A stretch of DNA of 64,000 bases, from positions 1-64,000 of the forward strand of contig WHVD01000018.1 of the NCBI GenBank assembly GCA_015178975.1. The letters are read 5' to 3'. Origin of the DNA: Hysterangium stoloniferum. Its lineage: Eukaryota > Basidiomycota > Agaricomycetes > Hysterangiales > Hysterangiaceae. Under the pieces are notes generated by a model, which was given only the letters and a program-made list of their open reading frames with translations, ran no database searches and had not been told where the DNA came from. Shown in pieces: positions 34,248 to 45,235 of the stretch (position 1 is its first letter; every line of letters starts with the position of its first letter). A program made the translations under genes and the position numbers.

Positions 34248-35282
34248 AAGGTGGTGATCTGTCTATGAAAAGAAATGAAGCAGTCTTGGATACTGATGGC
34301 CCGATGATGGACTCCAATGGAAATTCTCCAGAGCATTTCCACATGGATATGAGGAGCGCTTCACCACAAATTTTGAACACAGGCGAAAAAGAAAGTCTTG
34401 GATGGAAGGGGAGTGAGTATATTTTACATCGGGTATACTACCATTACTCACCTTCTTCGAGTTTTGAGATCCCAGCACAGGCCCTCAATTGAACGTTCTT
34501 GTAAGTGTCATCTTAACCGGGTTCATTTCAAGTTTACAATTACACCTTTTAGCTTTCCCAACGGATAAATTCCTGTCCAACCAGAGTGAACTTGGAACTC
34601 ATGCACACGAATCAGAGGCAAGTGAGTAAAGATCACATGGTGCCATTAGGTGTAACCCTTGTTGATGTACTTCAAGTTTCCACATTACAGGACTTTACAA
34701 TGGAGCAATCGGCCGAGCAAGACTTGGAAGAGTTGGTTTATGATGAAAGCAGCCCTCCTCTTACGAGCAGTGGAGTTTCAAATGGAATTCACAACGATCG
34801 GTATTCTGGAACTAAAAGTAAGCTGGCAATAATAAGATCAAGTGATCCCTCACAATCATGTTGAAATCGGTCTGTATAGTCGCTACACCCTCTACCTCTA
34901 ACCAGAAGGCTGGGATGAGATTGTCCCAACCAAAATTTAAATCAAATCCTTTCAGCCGGTCTTCTGGAAACTTGGAAAAGCAGAAGAAGGATTGCCAGAC
35001 AGAGGGCACTGTGACTGCTGAAGGTAATTTTGTTAAGCCTTCGGAACGTGCCAGAGATACTAATGTTGACCAAAGGTTACGGTAGTGGAAGTCAATATAA
35101 AACAGGTGAAAGTTCAAATGGTGTGTATAGTTATTTTCTGGTTCTGGATGATTGAGAAAACTGCTGTAGAAACCATACCTGCTCATCGTCGGGGGACAGT
35201 GTTAGGAAGCAATGAAAGACGGTTCCAACCTAATCCGAGCTTGCTGAAGCATAAGTTTGAGGTGAAGCACCGTCAAAAGTAG
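34248..35282 (+). other. Possible 3' exons of the SNF2 gene
   Basis: Open pieces (34261-34492, 34586-34864, 34858-35085, 35085-35282) continue the same polar, Ser/Lys/Glu-rich character and have GT-AG-like borders. I could not build a unique model. They may be additional C-terminal exons, alternative ends, or untranslated sequence. Confidence 0.3.
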
Positions 35283-35810
35283 GAATGATTCTCCTGGTGG
35301 GATTATCCTAGTTGTTGGAATATGAAATGGACGGGGCTATGTTGTAATCTAATCGCAGTGTAATGGGAGTTAGCAACGACAGGTAGAGTACAGTGAGTAT
35401 GGAATATCTTACCTTCCGAGTACAAACACATGGTGTGGGTCCAAAGTGGGAGTGACTATATATGGCATCGTGTTGCAATCATGAAGGGATGTAACGTGTG
35501 TTGGAAAACACCATCAAAACTTCTCGTACCTTAATCCTCGGCCATGGGCCCCCGGTATCACTTTGACAGTGCCTGGTAACATATGTGGTAAAATATATAA
35601 ACTAGAGGCAATAGTAGTATCACCTCAGTCCATTATACATGTATACGAGACTGAGGTGAGTTGGTTTATCCCTCAATCACTCACTTACAAATACTTATAC
35701 ACTCTAGCTTAATATTAGGTACTCTACTATAGTCCGTTATACCTGTATACGAGACTGAGTTTAATATTAGGTCTTACATTTTGTACAACGCACCCTGTGA
35801 ATGGCTATTC
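35283..35810. other. Intergenic with duplicated GTATACGAGACTGAG
   Basis: The phrase TATACxTGTATACGAGACTGAG occurs at about 35634 and 35735, and a related form occurs at 60455. It resembles the R/U3 portion of the Copia LTR near 60.4 kb, so this may be an LTR fragment. No gene seen. Confidence 0.35.
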
Positions 35811-36025
35811 CTTATCTGGGAAATGCGATTATTCCCGGCACTTCAAAGTTAGATTTGCGGGAATAATGTGATTTCCCAGAAAAGGCAATTATTACATATT
35901 GAAGCCCTGGAAACGATTGACCCCATAGGGACCCATAGCACAGGTACCCATGGATCCCTGTGGGGTCAATCTTGCCCGGCGCTTCAAAGTTGAGTTTGCA
36001 GGAATAATCTCATTTCCCAGATAAG
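35811..36025. mobile_element. Fold-back MITE-like element
   Basis: 215 bp with long imperfect terminal inverted repeats: CTTATCTGGGAAATGCGATT at the left faces AATCTCATTTCCCAGATAAG at the right. Inside, GATTGACCCCATAGGGA and TCCCTGTGGGGTCAATC form a second inverted pair, and the left arm carries its own inverted partner (GGGAATAATGTGATTTCCCA). No coding capacity. Related arms recur at 43624-43690. I see no clear target duplication. Confidence 0.6.
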
Positions 36026-36387
36026 GGAATTACTACATATCTCGCAAATCCAAAAATGGAACTTATTACATATCTTTGCAATTAATCCAAAAAGCGAAAT
36101 TATTACCTGTCTTACACATGACCCTTACTAATGATTTGTTTTTTTCTCATCTATACCATTCTCTGTGTCCTTTTTTCGTCTTGAGCTCAAGATTTCCAGA
36201 ATTTTTATTAAAGGCCACGAATCAACTCTGATTAGGTGACTTGTGCTTCCACATTGCCAAATTATAAATGTCCCTTTCCATATCCTTAGGTCGACTTCAT
36301 TCCCGCAATAAGGTCAGTCTGGTGAATATTGTTATTAATACAAAATCCATACTTCACATGGCAACGTTCACATTCTCACCCATATTG

Positions 36388-36860
36388 TCATTTCAACTTA
36401 TCATCTCTTTTCTTGCACTTTTTCTTCCCTTTGCCGCAGTCAGCTACAAAGTCACCCTTCCATTTGTAGTGCCAGCATTCCATCTTTTCCAGCTTCCTTT
36501 GCAAGGGAGTCAGCCTCCTCATTGGCTTGGAAGCCATTGTGGCCTGGGACCCAGGAGAGGGAGACATCATGGGAGGGGTTGGTTAGGAAATCATCAATAT
36601 GCTTTTGAAAGATGATGGAGGCGCACTGGCTGGGGTCGTCTGAAACGTCATCAATGGATTTTAGCACAGCTTGGTTGTCAGAGAGGAAGAGGAGGTGCTT
36701 AGCGTCAGGTATGTTGGCAAGGAGTGTTGTCAGCGCAGCACTGGCGCTTGCCAGGGCAAACATCTCAGCATCATAGATGCCTGCATGCTTGCCAAGGCCG
36801 AAGCGCCCTCTGCGGATGGAGGAGCCAAGGTGGTGGATGGAGTAGCTGGCACCTGTGCGG
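36388..36860 (-). pseudogene. LINE RNase H fragment
   Basis: The minus strand encodes IYDAEMFALASASAAL, then HLLFLSDNQAVLKSI and VSLSWVPGHNGFQANEEADS, LAKEAGKDGM. This is an RNase H fold with the D-E-D-H type motifs of non-LTR retrotransposon ORF2 proteins. It lacks everything before and after, and is joined on its right to the ARM-repeat pseudogene. It is a truncated remnant. Confidence 0.7.
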
Positions 36861-37530
36861 CGGCGGTTTCCTTGACCCTCAAAAGTGCAACAATGTCAGG
36901 AATGGCACCCGCAATGGCCTTTAGAAATTCAGCTGTTGTCAAATGTCAGCTGGATTCCGATCCAATTATCACCCACTGCACCTTGCTCTGAAAACTTTCC
37001 CAGTGCCAATACCCCCCCGCTTCGAACATCCTCGTCAGAGTCCTCCAAAAGGCAACAATGTCGAGAATGGCACCCGCAATGTCCATTCAAAATTCGCCTG
37101 TCGTCAAATCTCAGCTGGATTCCAATCCCATTATCACCCACCGCACCTTGCTCTGAAAACTTCGCCAGTGCCAATACTCTCGAGGATCGACCGTACCTGT
37201 CAGAGTCCTTCAAAAGTGCAACAAGGTCCAGAATGGCATTTGCAGTGGCCGTTGGAAATTCACCTGTCATCAAATATCAGCTTGATTCTGATCACATTCT
37301 CACCCACTGCACCTTGCTCTGAAAGTTTTGCCAGTGCCGATAATCTGCAGGATTGAATGTTCTTGTCAGAGTCTTTTAGCAGTGTGACAAAGTCACTAAT
37401 GGTACCATGTAGGCGACTTCCAAGTCTAGCTAAAAACTGCATATTATATTGCATCCCCATTTCCATTGTGATTCCCTTACCACATTCAAATAGTAATAGT
37501 TCTACTTGATCAGATATTTTTTCCAAACCT
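36861..37530 (-). pseudogene. ARM/HEAT-repeat protein remnant
   Basis: Three to four units of about 168 bp on the minus strand each encode a version of AIxDIVALLKDSDxDVRSxx, VLALAKFSEQGA. This is an armadillo-like helical repeat. Frames differ between units and stops intervene, so it is a pseudogene. The start at 38500 on the same strand may be its former 5' end. Confidence 0.6.
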
Positions 37531-37944
37531 TCTCTGCTACATTGTGCCAGTTTCTTTATCCACTCTTCTTTTCCCCTGTCGTGATAATAAAGTTAGGTGT
37601 TTGTGTTCTAATTCATTGCGTGAAGTCCCCTCACCTTCTTGTACAACTTCATCTTTGATCATCCTCCGGCAGTCCTCTGCTCCTCAATTAGCGTATTTCC
37701 CATAGTTATGAAAAAGTCCTTACCATGATCCCAATGTGCCAACATCACCCCTTTGCATCTTTTACTCAAGTTGTCATGTCCTCACAATGTTCCATCTATA
37801 GCGGCCAACATCAAAGCCGTTTGCTCATAAGATGTTGCATCCACAGTGACCAAAGTTTCAATTTGTCTGCTTAAGGACACCACCACATCAACTGATGTGG
37901 AGCTGCACACTGCAGCTTAAACAAAGATTAAGGTAAAGGCAGAT
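37531..37944. other. Intergenic or decayed ARM-gene sequence
   Basis: Nothing recognisable as a gene; it may be the eroded middle of the ARM-repeat gene that seems to start at 38500 on the minus strand. Confidence 0.35.
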
Positions 37945-38008
37945 ATAAGCATCCAATATGTAGCTGTAGCAGTCATGGTTCATGTTTATGAACGGCAATA
38001 AAGACGTG
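37945..38008 (+). repeat. 64-bp segment shared with 43511-43573
   Basis: ATAAGCATCCAATATGTAGC continues through TGTAGCAGTCATGG and TTTATGAACGGCAATAAAGA in both places with about two differences. Its end is the core motif of the 12.6-14.6 kb minisatellite. Confidence 0.7.
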
Positions 38009-38037
38009 AGGCAGCATGGGGATTCACCTAATGAAAA

Positions 38038-38500
38038 TGAAAAATATTTACAATCCCATCCCATCCACACTTGAAAATGTACCACCTACCTTTGGCTACA
38101 ACCTTTCTTCCTTGTATTGGGGTGTGCAGGCGTTCGGTATCGTCAGGTTGGAGTATCTCTAATAAGAGCGATGATGACAGATAGTGCCAGAGAAATACAA
38201 TAGAAACTTACCAAGGCTCCGAATCTCTGAAAACGATCCTTTTTGTAAACATTCGCCCAATAAGTCGAAGAGCTCATCGTTCTCGACAATACACTTGCGA
38301 GCATCTCGACGGGTGTTTAGGGCAGGCAGGAGAGGTGGATTCGCCGTTTCAGCAATTAGAGACAGAAGGGTGATGGCAAATTCTAACTCAAACTTTTTCA
38401 CGCCAGACTGGACGGCCAAGAGGATTACGGCGATAGTCTCGTTCTCCGACACCTCACGATCTTGCCTCTGCTCATCTTCAGATGTCCGTCTGGTGGTCAC
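38038..38500 (-). CDS. Possible 5' exons of an ARM-like protein
   Basis: From ATG 38500 the minus strand encodes MTTRRTSEDEQRQDREVSEN, then ETIAVILLAVQSGVKKFELE, FAITLLSLIAETANPPLLPA and ELFDLLGECLQKGSFSEIRS L. A GT-AG intron (about 38213-38160) joins to EILQPDDTERLHTPIQGRKV. It is helical and neutral in composition. Orientation fits the ARM-repeat remnant at 36.9-37.5 kb, so it may be the 5' end of that broken gene. Not recognised otherwise. Confidence 0.35.
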
Positions 38501-38601
38501 ATGATGAAGTTTCTTGATTCACGATTCGTTAGCCGACTCTGAGGATGACGATCGATTAGACATGATAGCGGTCGTGGGCAGAAATGACAGTGAGGTCACA
38601 C

Positions 38602-39187
38602 GTGACATGGTCTTTTTTTTTTTTTATTGATATATTTGTATCCCGCTTCAAGCAACAATGGCTAACTGCGGCTAGGAGGTGAAAAGGCCCCCAGAGAAAC
38701 TATGCTACAGTGGTACGAAGTTCCGAGTGAGCCACATGTGTGGAAGGGATTTTAGTAAGCAAAGGGGGGGGCATGTTGATATATACACGGTATAGAGCTG
38801 AGGCCTTGAGGCCTTGGGCCAAAGCCCCGAGAAAAGCCCGAGATCCTGCTAGCAGGCGTCGACAAGGGCTGCAGGCGCACCGAAGTCTTGCATTGCTAGT
38901 GCATAGGTGAATGCTGGAGTCGGAGGTGGGTAGGAAGGGTAGACCGCTGCCAGGCAACAGTCATGGTTGGTAGGTGCCAGTGACGTTCCGCAGACGACAT
39001 TGGTGCGCGGCTGAAGGCTGCCGACTTTGACAGAGCAGTGAATTCAGAGGTCCCCAAACCTGTTCACTGTCATCTGCCTCTCCGCCTCTCATCTGCCTCT
39101 CCGCCTCTCACCACGAGCACTGGGGGCCCCAACCCCAGAGGCAGGTGGTGGTCACGGAACAAGAGAGCCTTGTCACGTGACATGGTC
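38602..39187 (-). mobile_element. 5'-truncated LINE insertion A with target duplications
   Basis: On the minus strand a LINE 3' untranslated end finishes in a poly(A) run (T-run 38614-38625 on the + strand). The flanks carry the same 12 bp, CGTGACATGGTC, at 38602-38613 and 39176-39187, a good target-site duplication. The shared 3' sequence (TATTTGTATCCCGCTTCAAG and onward) is the same as at 39207. Only ~550 bp remain and no protein is encoded. Confidence 0.65.
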
Positions 39188-40040
39188 TTTTTTTTTTTTT
39201 TTTTTTGTTATATTTGTATCCCGCTTCAAGCAACAATGGCTAACTGCGGCTAGGGGGTGGAAAGGCCCCCAGAGAAACTATGCTACGGTGGTAAGACGTT
39301 CCGAGTGAGCTTCGTGGCTACGATGGATTTTAGAGGGCTCGAGTCAGGGTGGGGACGGTGAAAGTCGGCGTACGGAGTTAGATGTAGCTAGAAAGAGAAA
39401 AAGAGAAAGAAGACCAAGAAAGGGATATGTACATTGGCCATGGCGTTCAGGGACGATCTGTTGTGGAGGGATTGTGGGAGAGGTGTGGGGCGAGCGGGGG
39501 AGTCGGCGTCGCGACGGAGCCAGGTGGCTCTAAGGAGGTTCGTAAGGGCGTGGTGCAAAGGCAGAGGTTTGGCAGATAAATTTTGCAACTGCTCTGAGCC
39601 CAGACTTTGTACCCAGCAGAAAGGCCAGGTCAAGACCGCGCGAGACCTTTCGTAGGGGCCCACGCCAGTCTTCGTAAAGGGGGCAACTCGTTAAGATGTG
39701 GTCGCGCGTTTGGAGGGGTGCATACCCACAGGGGCATGCAGTGGGCAGATTGGGGAGGAAGCGGTTGTAGTATTCCCCAAAGAAGCCGTGTCCAAAGATT
39801 GCCTGAATGAGGCGAGTGTGCTGTGCACGGGAACCAGTGAAGCTTTTGTGGATGGCAGCGAGTTTGAGCGAGGGCGGTTTGGTGAGGACGAGAGCGGAAG
39901 CATTAGTGTGTGGCTTGGCCGCCCACTCTTTGCCCCATTCTTTGACTGCGCGGACTTTGGCCCTTTCCCGGGCCCAGGTCATGGTTGAGTGCAGTACTGA
40001 CCTGGCTGTTGTGGCCTGTTTGGCTAGTGCGTCAGCAACC
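39188..40040 (-). mobile_element. LINE insertion B, 3' end with ORF2 tail
   Basis: A minus-strand LINE 3' end begins with a T-run (39188-39206 on +) directly against the right target duplication of insertion A. Between about 40030 and 39530 it encodes the end of ORF2: ADALAKQATTARSVLHSTMT, IHKSFTGSRAQHTRLIQAI, then a zinc-knuckle-like ACPCGYAPLQTRDHILTSC and PLYEDWRGPLRKV. The frame is open to the stop near 39533. At about 40040 it meets another LINE piece in the opposite direction. Confidence 0.7.
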
Positions 40041-41655
40041 ACCACCATCTGCTTCCGCCCTGCCAACGGGCCGACGCTCTCTCTCCCTGGGGACGATATC
40101 TGCTCCGGTTTTAAAAAAGCAAAATTCGTCCACAACCCTGGTCTTAGCCACGACATGGACGAAGACTCCCCCACACCCTCACCCGCCTCCAACCCAACCT
40201 TTCCCCTCCTGAACACGCTCAGTTCCACGCACCTCCCAACTGAGCCCTCCACCCTCACCGACCTGCAACTCCTCCTTTCACGCACCATCAACTCCGTGAA
40301 GAACCTAATTGAGGTCTACTCCAAATCCTACGCTGTCGATGACCCAATTGCCGGGTGGGTCACTCTCTGCCTCAGCCTAATTGACGTTATTGTAGACCCC
40401 TTCTCCCACGGTGAACCCTTCATCGACCCTTCTATTGCCGACGCCCACTCAGAAATCTGCACATACCTCGGTCAAGCCTTCAAGGTCCCCACACCTGCCC
40501 CCCCCCCCCAGGATGCCCCGCCTCCCCCGTTCCTCCCAACCCCCCCTCCCGCACTGGATGGCAACATCACACACTACCTCCAACAATTCCAACAATCGAT
40601 CACGGCCCAACTCTCACGATTGGAACGCCAAATCTCCAACGGAACTCGCACCCCCCCCACCCAGACCCCTCCCTCTGGCCCACGATCCTTTACTGCAGTT
40701 GCTGCCTCACCGCCCATCTCAGGTCCCCCGGCTCCCAAAACTCCCAAGCCCCCCCTTCGCAAACCCCCCTCCCCAATCCGCTTCGTGGTTCGCTTCAAAG
40801 GCAACCCTCCGCCGGCGGACAGCCACCCCCCTCCCTTAAGCCTCTCCAAGAGGATCAACGGCAAACTTAAAGCCATCCCCACTGCCTGTGGCCTCCAGGC
40901 CATCGGGACCCACTGGAACCCAACTGGCAACCTCATCGTCACATTCCCCCCTGCCACCTCCCCCGCCCTCGTCTCAGCTCACCTCCCGTCCATCCACGAG
41001 GCCCTAGACCTCGGCTCGGACCCCACCATATCACGCGACACTCGCTGGTCTAAGATCGTCCTGTCTGGCATCTTTGCACATGAGTTCCCCGGAAGCCCAG
41101 TCTTCTCTGACGCCTCCCTCCTGGACTCGTTCAACAACCTCCCCTTCGCCTCTAAAATCACCCTCACCTAACCCCCTCCTGAGTCCGACCCCCAGATGCA
41201 ATTGCCAGTCTCAAGTCCTCCATCTCGCTAGCCTTCGAAGACCCTGACGGCACTCTCCTCAAGGAAGCCTTCCAAACGCAATTTTTCATGTTCGGTGCCC
41301 CGGTCGTAGTGAAATGCTGGGTGGACAAACCAAAACTCCGCCAATGCCCCATCTGCTGGGCCATTGGCCATGCCGCCCGCCCCACAATGCAAGTCCCACC
41401 CTAAGTGCCGCCTCTGCAGCGAACACCACGCTGAAGCAGACCACCGCACCAAGTGCAACGACTGCAAGCTCACCAATCTCCCTGCCAACCAGGACTGCCC
41501 CCACAACTTCAGGTGCGTCAACTGCTCTGGCCCTTATGTAGCTGACTCCCCCGAGTGCCCCGAGCGCCGCAAGTATGCCCCCCGCCCTGACTCAGGCCCC
41601 CCCACCCCCAGCCTTCAAACCACCCCCCCTCCGACGCTGATATTGCTTTTGACTA
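40041..41655 (+). pseudogene. LINE ORF1 (gag-like) with CCHC knuckles, decayed
   Basis: From ATG 40155 the + strand encodes MDEDSPTPSPASNPTFPLLN, a helical region, a Pro-rich linker and a coiled-coil-like QFQQSITAQLSRLERQISNG. The C-terminal part contains zinc knuckles: CPICWAIGHAA, CRLCSEHHAEADHRTKC and CVNCSGPYVADSPECP, spread over two frames. A TAA at 41169-41171 and a frameshift after it break the reading frame. ORF1 proteins of Tad-like LINEs bind the element RNA. Confidence 0.7.
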
Positions 41656-43510
41656 ATGTCACCCCCGCCACTTCGATGCCTCCAACTCAACGTGGCCCGC
41701 TCCAACGCCCGCATGCACTGTATACTCAACACCCTTCTCAACTATGACATCCTCTTCCTCCAAGAGCCCTGGTGGGGGAAAATTGGCACTGGATGCTCCA
41801 TCACTGATCCGTCTGGGACTGACATCAAGGGCACCGTTTCCTGCCCGGCCTGGAGGCTTTCCTCCCCCTCACCACCACTGACCAAACCCCTCGAGTCACC
41901 ACTTTTGTATGTAAAAACACTCCTGGCCTCTCGGTGCTCCCCCGCCCAGATATCCTCGACTCCCCGGACACACTCAACAACTCTTTTACATACGGTGATT
42001 TCTCCTTTATGTCCGTGAATGTATATAACGCTGGTGCCAGCAGAGACTCTGTTGCACTCCAAACATTTCTTAACTCCAACCTCCCAGCCACAACTCCCAC
42101 CCTAATCCTTGGGGACGTCAACCTCCACCACCCATCCTGGGCAATTGCTGGCACCCAACCCCGCCAACCCTCCTCTGCAGCCAACGACCTTGCTGACTGG
42201 GCAGCCGCGAATGCTCTGGCTCTTGTCAACCACCTGGACAAACCTACCCACATCGGCCGTTCCAACCAGTCCGACTCCATCATCAACCTAACTTGGGCCA
42301 ACTTTGCAGCCGCCGAGCGCAACCTAATCCAAGATTGGGAGGTCCTCCTGGACTCAGCTGTTGCCTCGGACGACAACCCCATTCACTGGGCCATCCAACC
42401 CCCAAACCCCCCCCAGCCACCCCCTGATGACCACCCCCACCCTTTCCGGATTGACCCGTCTTTGCGGAAAGAGTGGTGCGAGGTATTTTCCCGCTCCATT
42501 GGTGCTAACCCCCCACCCCCAGAATACCACTCTGCCCAAGATGTCGAAGCGGGTGCCACTGCCCACCTCAGCTCTCTATCCCAAGCCACCTTCGACGTCA
42601 TGCCCCGGAGCACTGGCAAGGCCCCTCCCCACTCCAAATGGTGGAATGAGGCCTAGGCCATGCGTACCCTCATGCACACACGCGGACCTCAACATGAGAC
42701 GGTCAGAGGCGATCTCCACGCCACCATCCGCAAAGCGAAATGCGACTGGGCCATGGACATCGTCCAACGTTCCACCCATACAGAGGTGTGGAGCCTCTGC
42801 CAATGGGCCTCAGGAAAATGCCGCCAATGCACCCCCCCAATCCGTCATGGTGATACCATAGCTATCGACCCACGTTCACAATGCCATGCCTTTGCTGACA
42901 CCTTCTTCCCCAGGACTGCCCCCTTGATAGACCCAGTCTTGCCATCCGACCCTGCCCCCCTCCCCCCACGGGACTTCACCCTCTTCTCGCAGTCTGAGAT
43001 CCTAGAAACCCTCTCATCCACCTCGAACACCTCTGCTCCCAGTGCCTCCGGCTCCACCTACCGGACCATCAAATGGGCTTTCTCCGTTTCACCTGAGGTG
43101 CTCACCAATTTCCTCAATGCCTGTGTTCAACTAGGTGTCCACCCTGCAGCCTTCAAAATGGCTGTTATTGCGATTGTCCCCAAACCACGCAAAGCTGACA
43201 TGTCCAACCACCGCTCCTACTGCCCCCTCGCGTTGCTGGAATGCCTTGGCAAGCTCCTCGAAAAGCTCATGGCAGCCTGTATCATGTATGAGGTAGACCG
43301 CCACAACTTAGTCCCCACCAACCAGTTTGGTGGCCACGACAAATCCTCAGTCATTGATACATGCCTGTCCCTCACCCATGATGTCCAGGCTGCATGGCAT
43401 AATGGCCTTGTTGCCTCAGCCCTCGCTATCGACTTCAAGGGATATTTTGACAACATCAACCATGCCCGCCTACTCCGCACACTTGAACTCCTCGGCTTCT
43501 CCCCATTGGT
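41656..43510 (+). pseudogene. LINE ORF2: APE endonuclease and partial RT
   Basis: The + strand encodes an AP-type endonuclease: LQLNVARSNARMHCILNTLL, LFLQEPWW, then SVNVYNAGASRD, TLILGDVNLHHPSWAI and SIINLTWANFAAAERN. A reverse-transcriptase start follows (AFKMAVIAIVPKPRKADMSN, HRSYCPLALLECLGKLLEKL, ALAIDFKGYFDNINHARLLR). Stops and frame changes separate the parts. The RT is cut at LELLGFSPLV (43507), before its catalytic FxDD box, by the 64-bp segment shared with 37945. Clade looks like Tad1 (CCHC ORF1, APE, RNase H). Confidence 0.78.
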
Positions 43511-43573
43511 TATAAGCATCCAATATGTAGCTGTAGCAGTCATGGTTCATGTTTATGAACAGCAATAAAGAGG
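43511..43573 (+). repeat. 64-bp shared segment, second copy
   Basis: Same sequence as 37945-38008, directly abutting the truncated LINE RT. Followed by AGAGGTTTTCGAAATAGAGG, a further minisatellite-like unit. Confidence 0.7.
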
Positions 43574-43614
43574 TTTTCGAAATAGAGGTTTTGTGTTAAG
43601 ATTTATAATAATTT

Positions 43615-43800
43615 CTATTTTTGGTAAATGAGATTATTCCTGCAAACTCAGATCCTAGGCACCGGGCAAGATTGACCCCACAGGCACCCATATCTATGAG
43701 TTCCCGTTCGGCAACCTTAGAAGCCTCTATCTTACACGTGACCTCTTACTTATGTAATGTTTTGCTTTTTCCTCCTGCTCCTCATCTATACCATTCACTA
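43615..43800. mobile_element. MITE arm, inverted relative to 35.8-36.0 kb
   Basis: GGTAAATGAGATTATTCCTG and GGGCAAGATTGACCCCACAG are reverse complements of parts of the fold-back element at 35.8-36.0 kb. The next bases (TCTTACACGTGACC and CTCATCTATACCATTC) match 36110-36170 in direct orientation. It is a rearranged partial copy. Confidence 0.5.
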
Positions 43801-43849
43801 GTTCATCCAGCCATACACTCTCATCCTATCAACCTGTCCAAATCCAGTC

Positions 43850-44875
43850 CCAGTCAGCCTATTTCAAGACAAATAACTCTAGCTGGCAATACTAATGCCA
43901 TTGGGGAAGTATCGAGTGTTCCCAGATTGTGCTGCCGTCGTTTGCTTTTTTCAAAGTCCAAGATATCGGCCCCGAACCCTAAAATAACACATAAACCGCT
44001 TGTGGAATGCCAGTCTTCGGTGTCACCAGCAAAGTCGGCATCTGAGTACGCGTGCAAACATAACGCATTTCCTCCAAGTTGCAGTTCAAAATTTCAGGTT
44101 ATGTATAAGTGTTGAAGAATGCATTTCGCTAAGTTCCAATGGGTTTGTACTGGGTTTAATGAATACTGACATAACTTCTTTACAGAATACGCAATATCAG
44201 GTCGCATTTCAATTGCTGTAAACATAAGACTGCCAATTAGTTCACGATACGGTAACTTCATATATTCATTCCAAGAATCCAATGCGCATCCTCTTCGCTA
44301 GATATTCCAAATCTCTCTTTGATCGCCTTTTCTAACTTGCAAAGTCGACTTTTATCTCCCACACTTATAACATCATCCACCCAAAACGCTACAACAGCCC
44401 AACTTCCGTCTTCCCACGTCTTAAAAAAAACGGTGCTATTGAAGTCAGAAAAAAACCATGTGAGTTCATTGACCATAAAGTTATATAACGTTTTTCTCCA
44501 CTTGTTCCCACCTGGTTTTGTTCCATACAGTGCCTTCAATAACGGCAGCACTAAGTGCTCCTTTCCTGCCTGTTCAAACCCTTCTGGTTGCTGTATCCAC
44601 ACTCTTTCTTTCATTATCCCCTGGAGATATTCCGATTTAACGTCAAATTCCCGTATTGCCATATTTTTCATTGCGCCCAGAGCCAGTAGAATTCAAAAGG
44701 ATTCCCACTTCATTACAGGTCCGTATGTTTCGTTCAAGTGTAATCCAGGAATTTGGTTAAACCCTTTTACAACTATGCGTACCTTCCTTTTTACTAGCTT
44801 ACCATTCTTATAGGTTCCACGAACCTTTGCAACCAACAAGGTTAAGTCAACCACCTTCTCAACCAAAATTGACAA
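43850..44875 (-). pseudogene. Ty1/Copia reverse transcriptase-RNase H remnant
   Basis: The minus strand reads, 44875 to 43850: RIVVKGFNQIPGLHLNETYG, PVMKWES; then REFDVKSEYLQGIMKERVWI, QQPEGFEQ, LLKALYGTKPGGNKWR and VVAFWVDDVISVGDKSRLC (YVDD-type box as WVDD). Next come ELIGSLMFTAIEMRPDIAY and an RNase H piece YSDADFAGDTEDWHSTSG. The order is that of RVT_2 plus RNase H in Copia Pol. Frames shift twice and pieces are missing, so it is dead. Its right edge meets a second Copia piece in the opposite direction near 44870. Confidence 0.8.
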
Positions 44876-45235
44876 TCTGTATCTGTCCGCGGCCCAGACA
44901 GAGGGATGAACAAGAAGTCAGCAAACCAATTGAAGAATCTTGTTTGGTGTCTGACATGCCTGATTATCCACAAGGCAAAACAAGGTCGGGAAAACTACGG
45001 GAAACTATAAGTAGTGCGACATTAGAAACGACTGATGAACTGGTAATGTACTCCACAATGGGAAAAGATCCAACAATCAAAGAGGTGTTGTGAATGCCTG
45101 GAGAGGGACATAAAGCTTGGGAAGAGGCATGACAAAAAGAGTGGAAGAATATGATTGATCATGAGATATTTGGTCCCCTAGAAGAGCCTCCGCAAGGAAT
45201 GCGTATCTTGAAAATGGGAACAGTGTATGTTCCTA
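44870..45235 (+). pseudogene. Copia Pol linker fragment, opposite orientation
   Basis: The + strand encodes DMPDYPQGKTRSGKLRETIS, then GEGHKAWEEA, a stop, QKEWKNMIDHEIFGPLEEPP and QGMRILKMGTV. This is the segment between integrase and reverse transcriptase of Copia Pol, just upstream of the part found on the other strand at 43.85-44.87 kb. Stops at 45091-45093 and 45130-45132 disable it. Confidence 0.65.

Noticed and set aside
42421..42430. Third hammerhead core (CTGATGA near 42424)
   Set aside because: No GAAA, no stem II and no stem III nearby; chance match inside LINE code.
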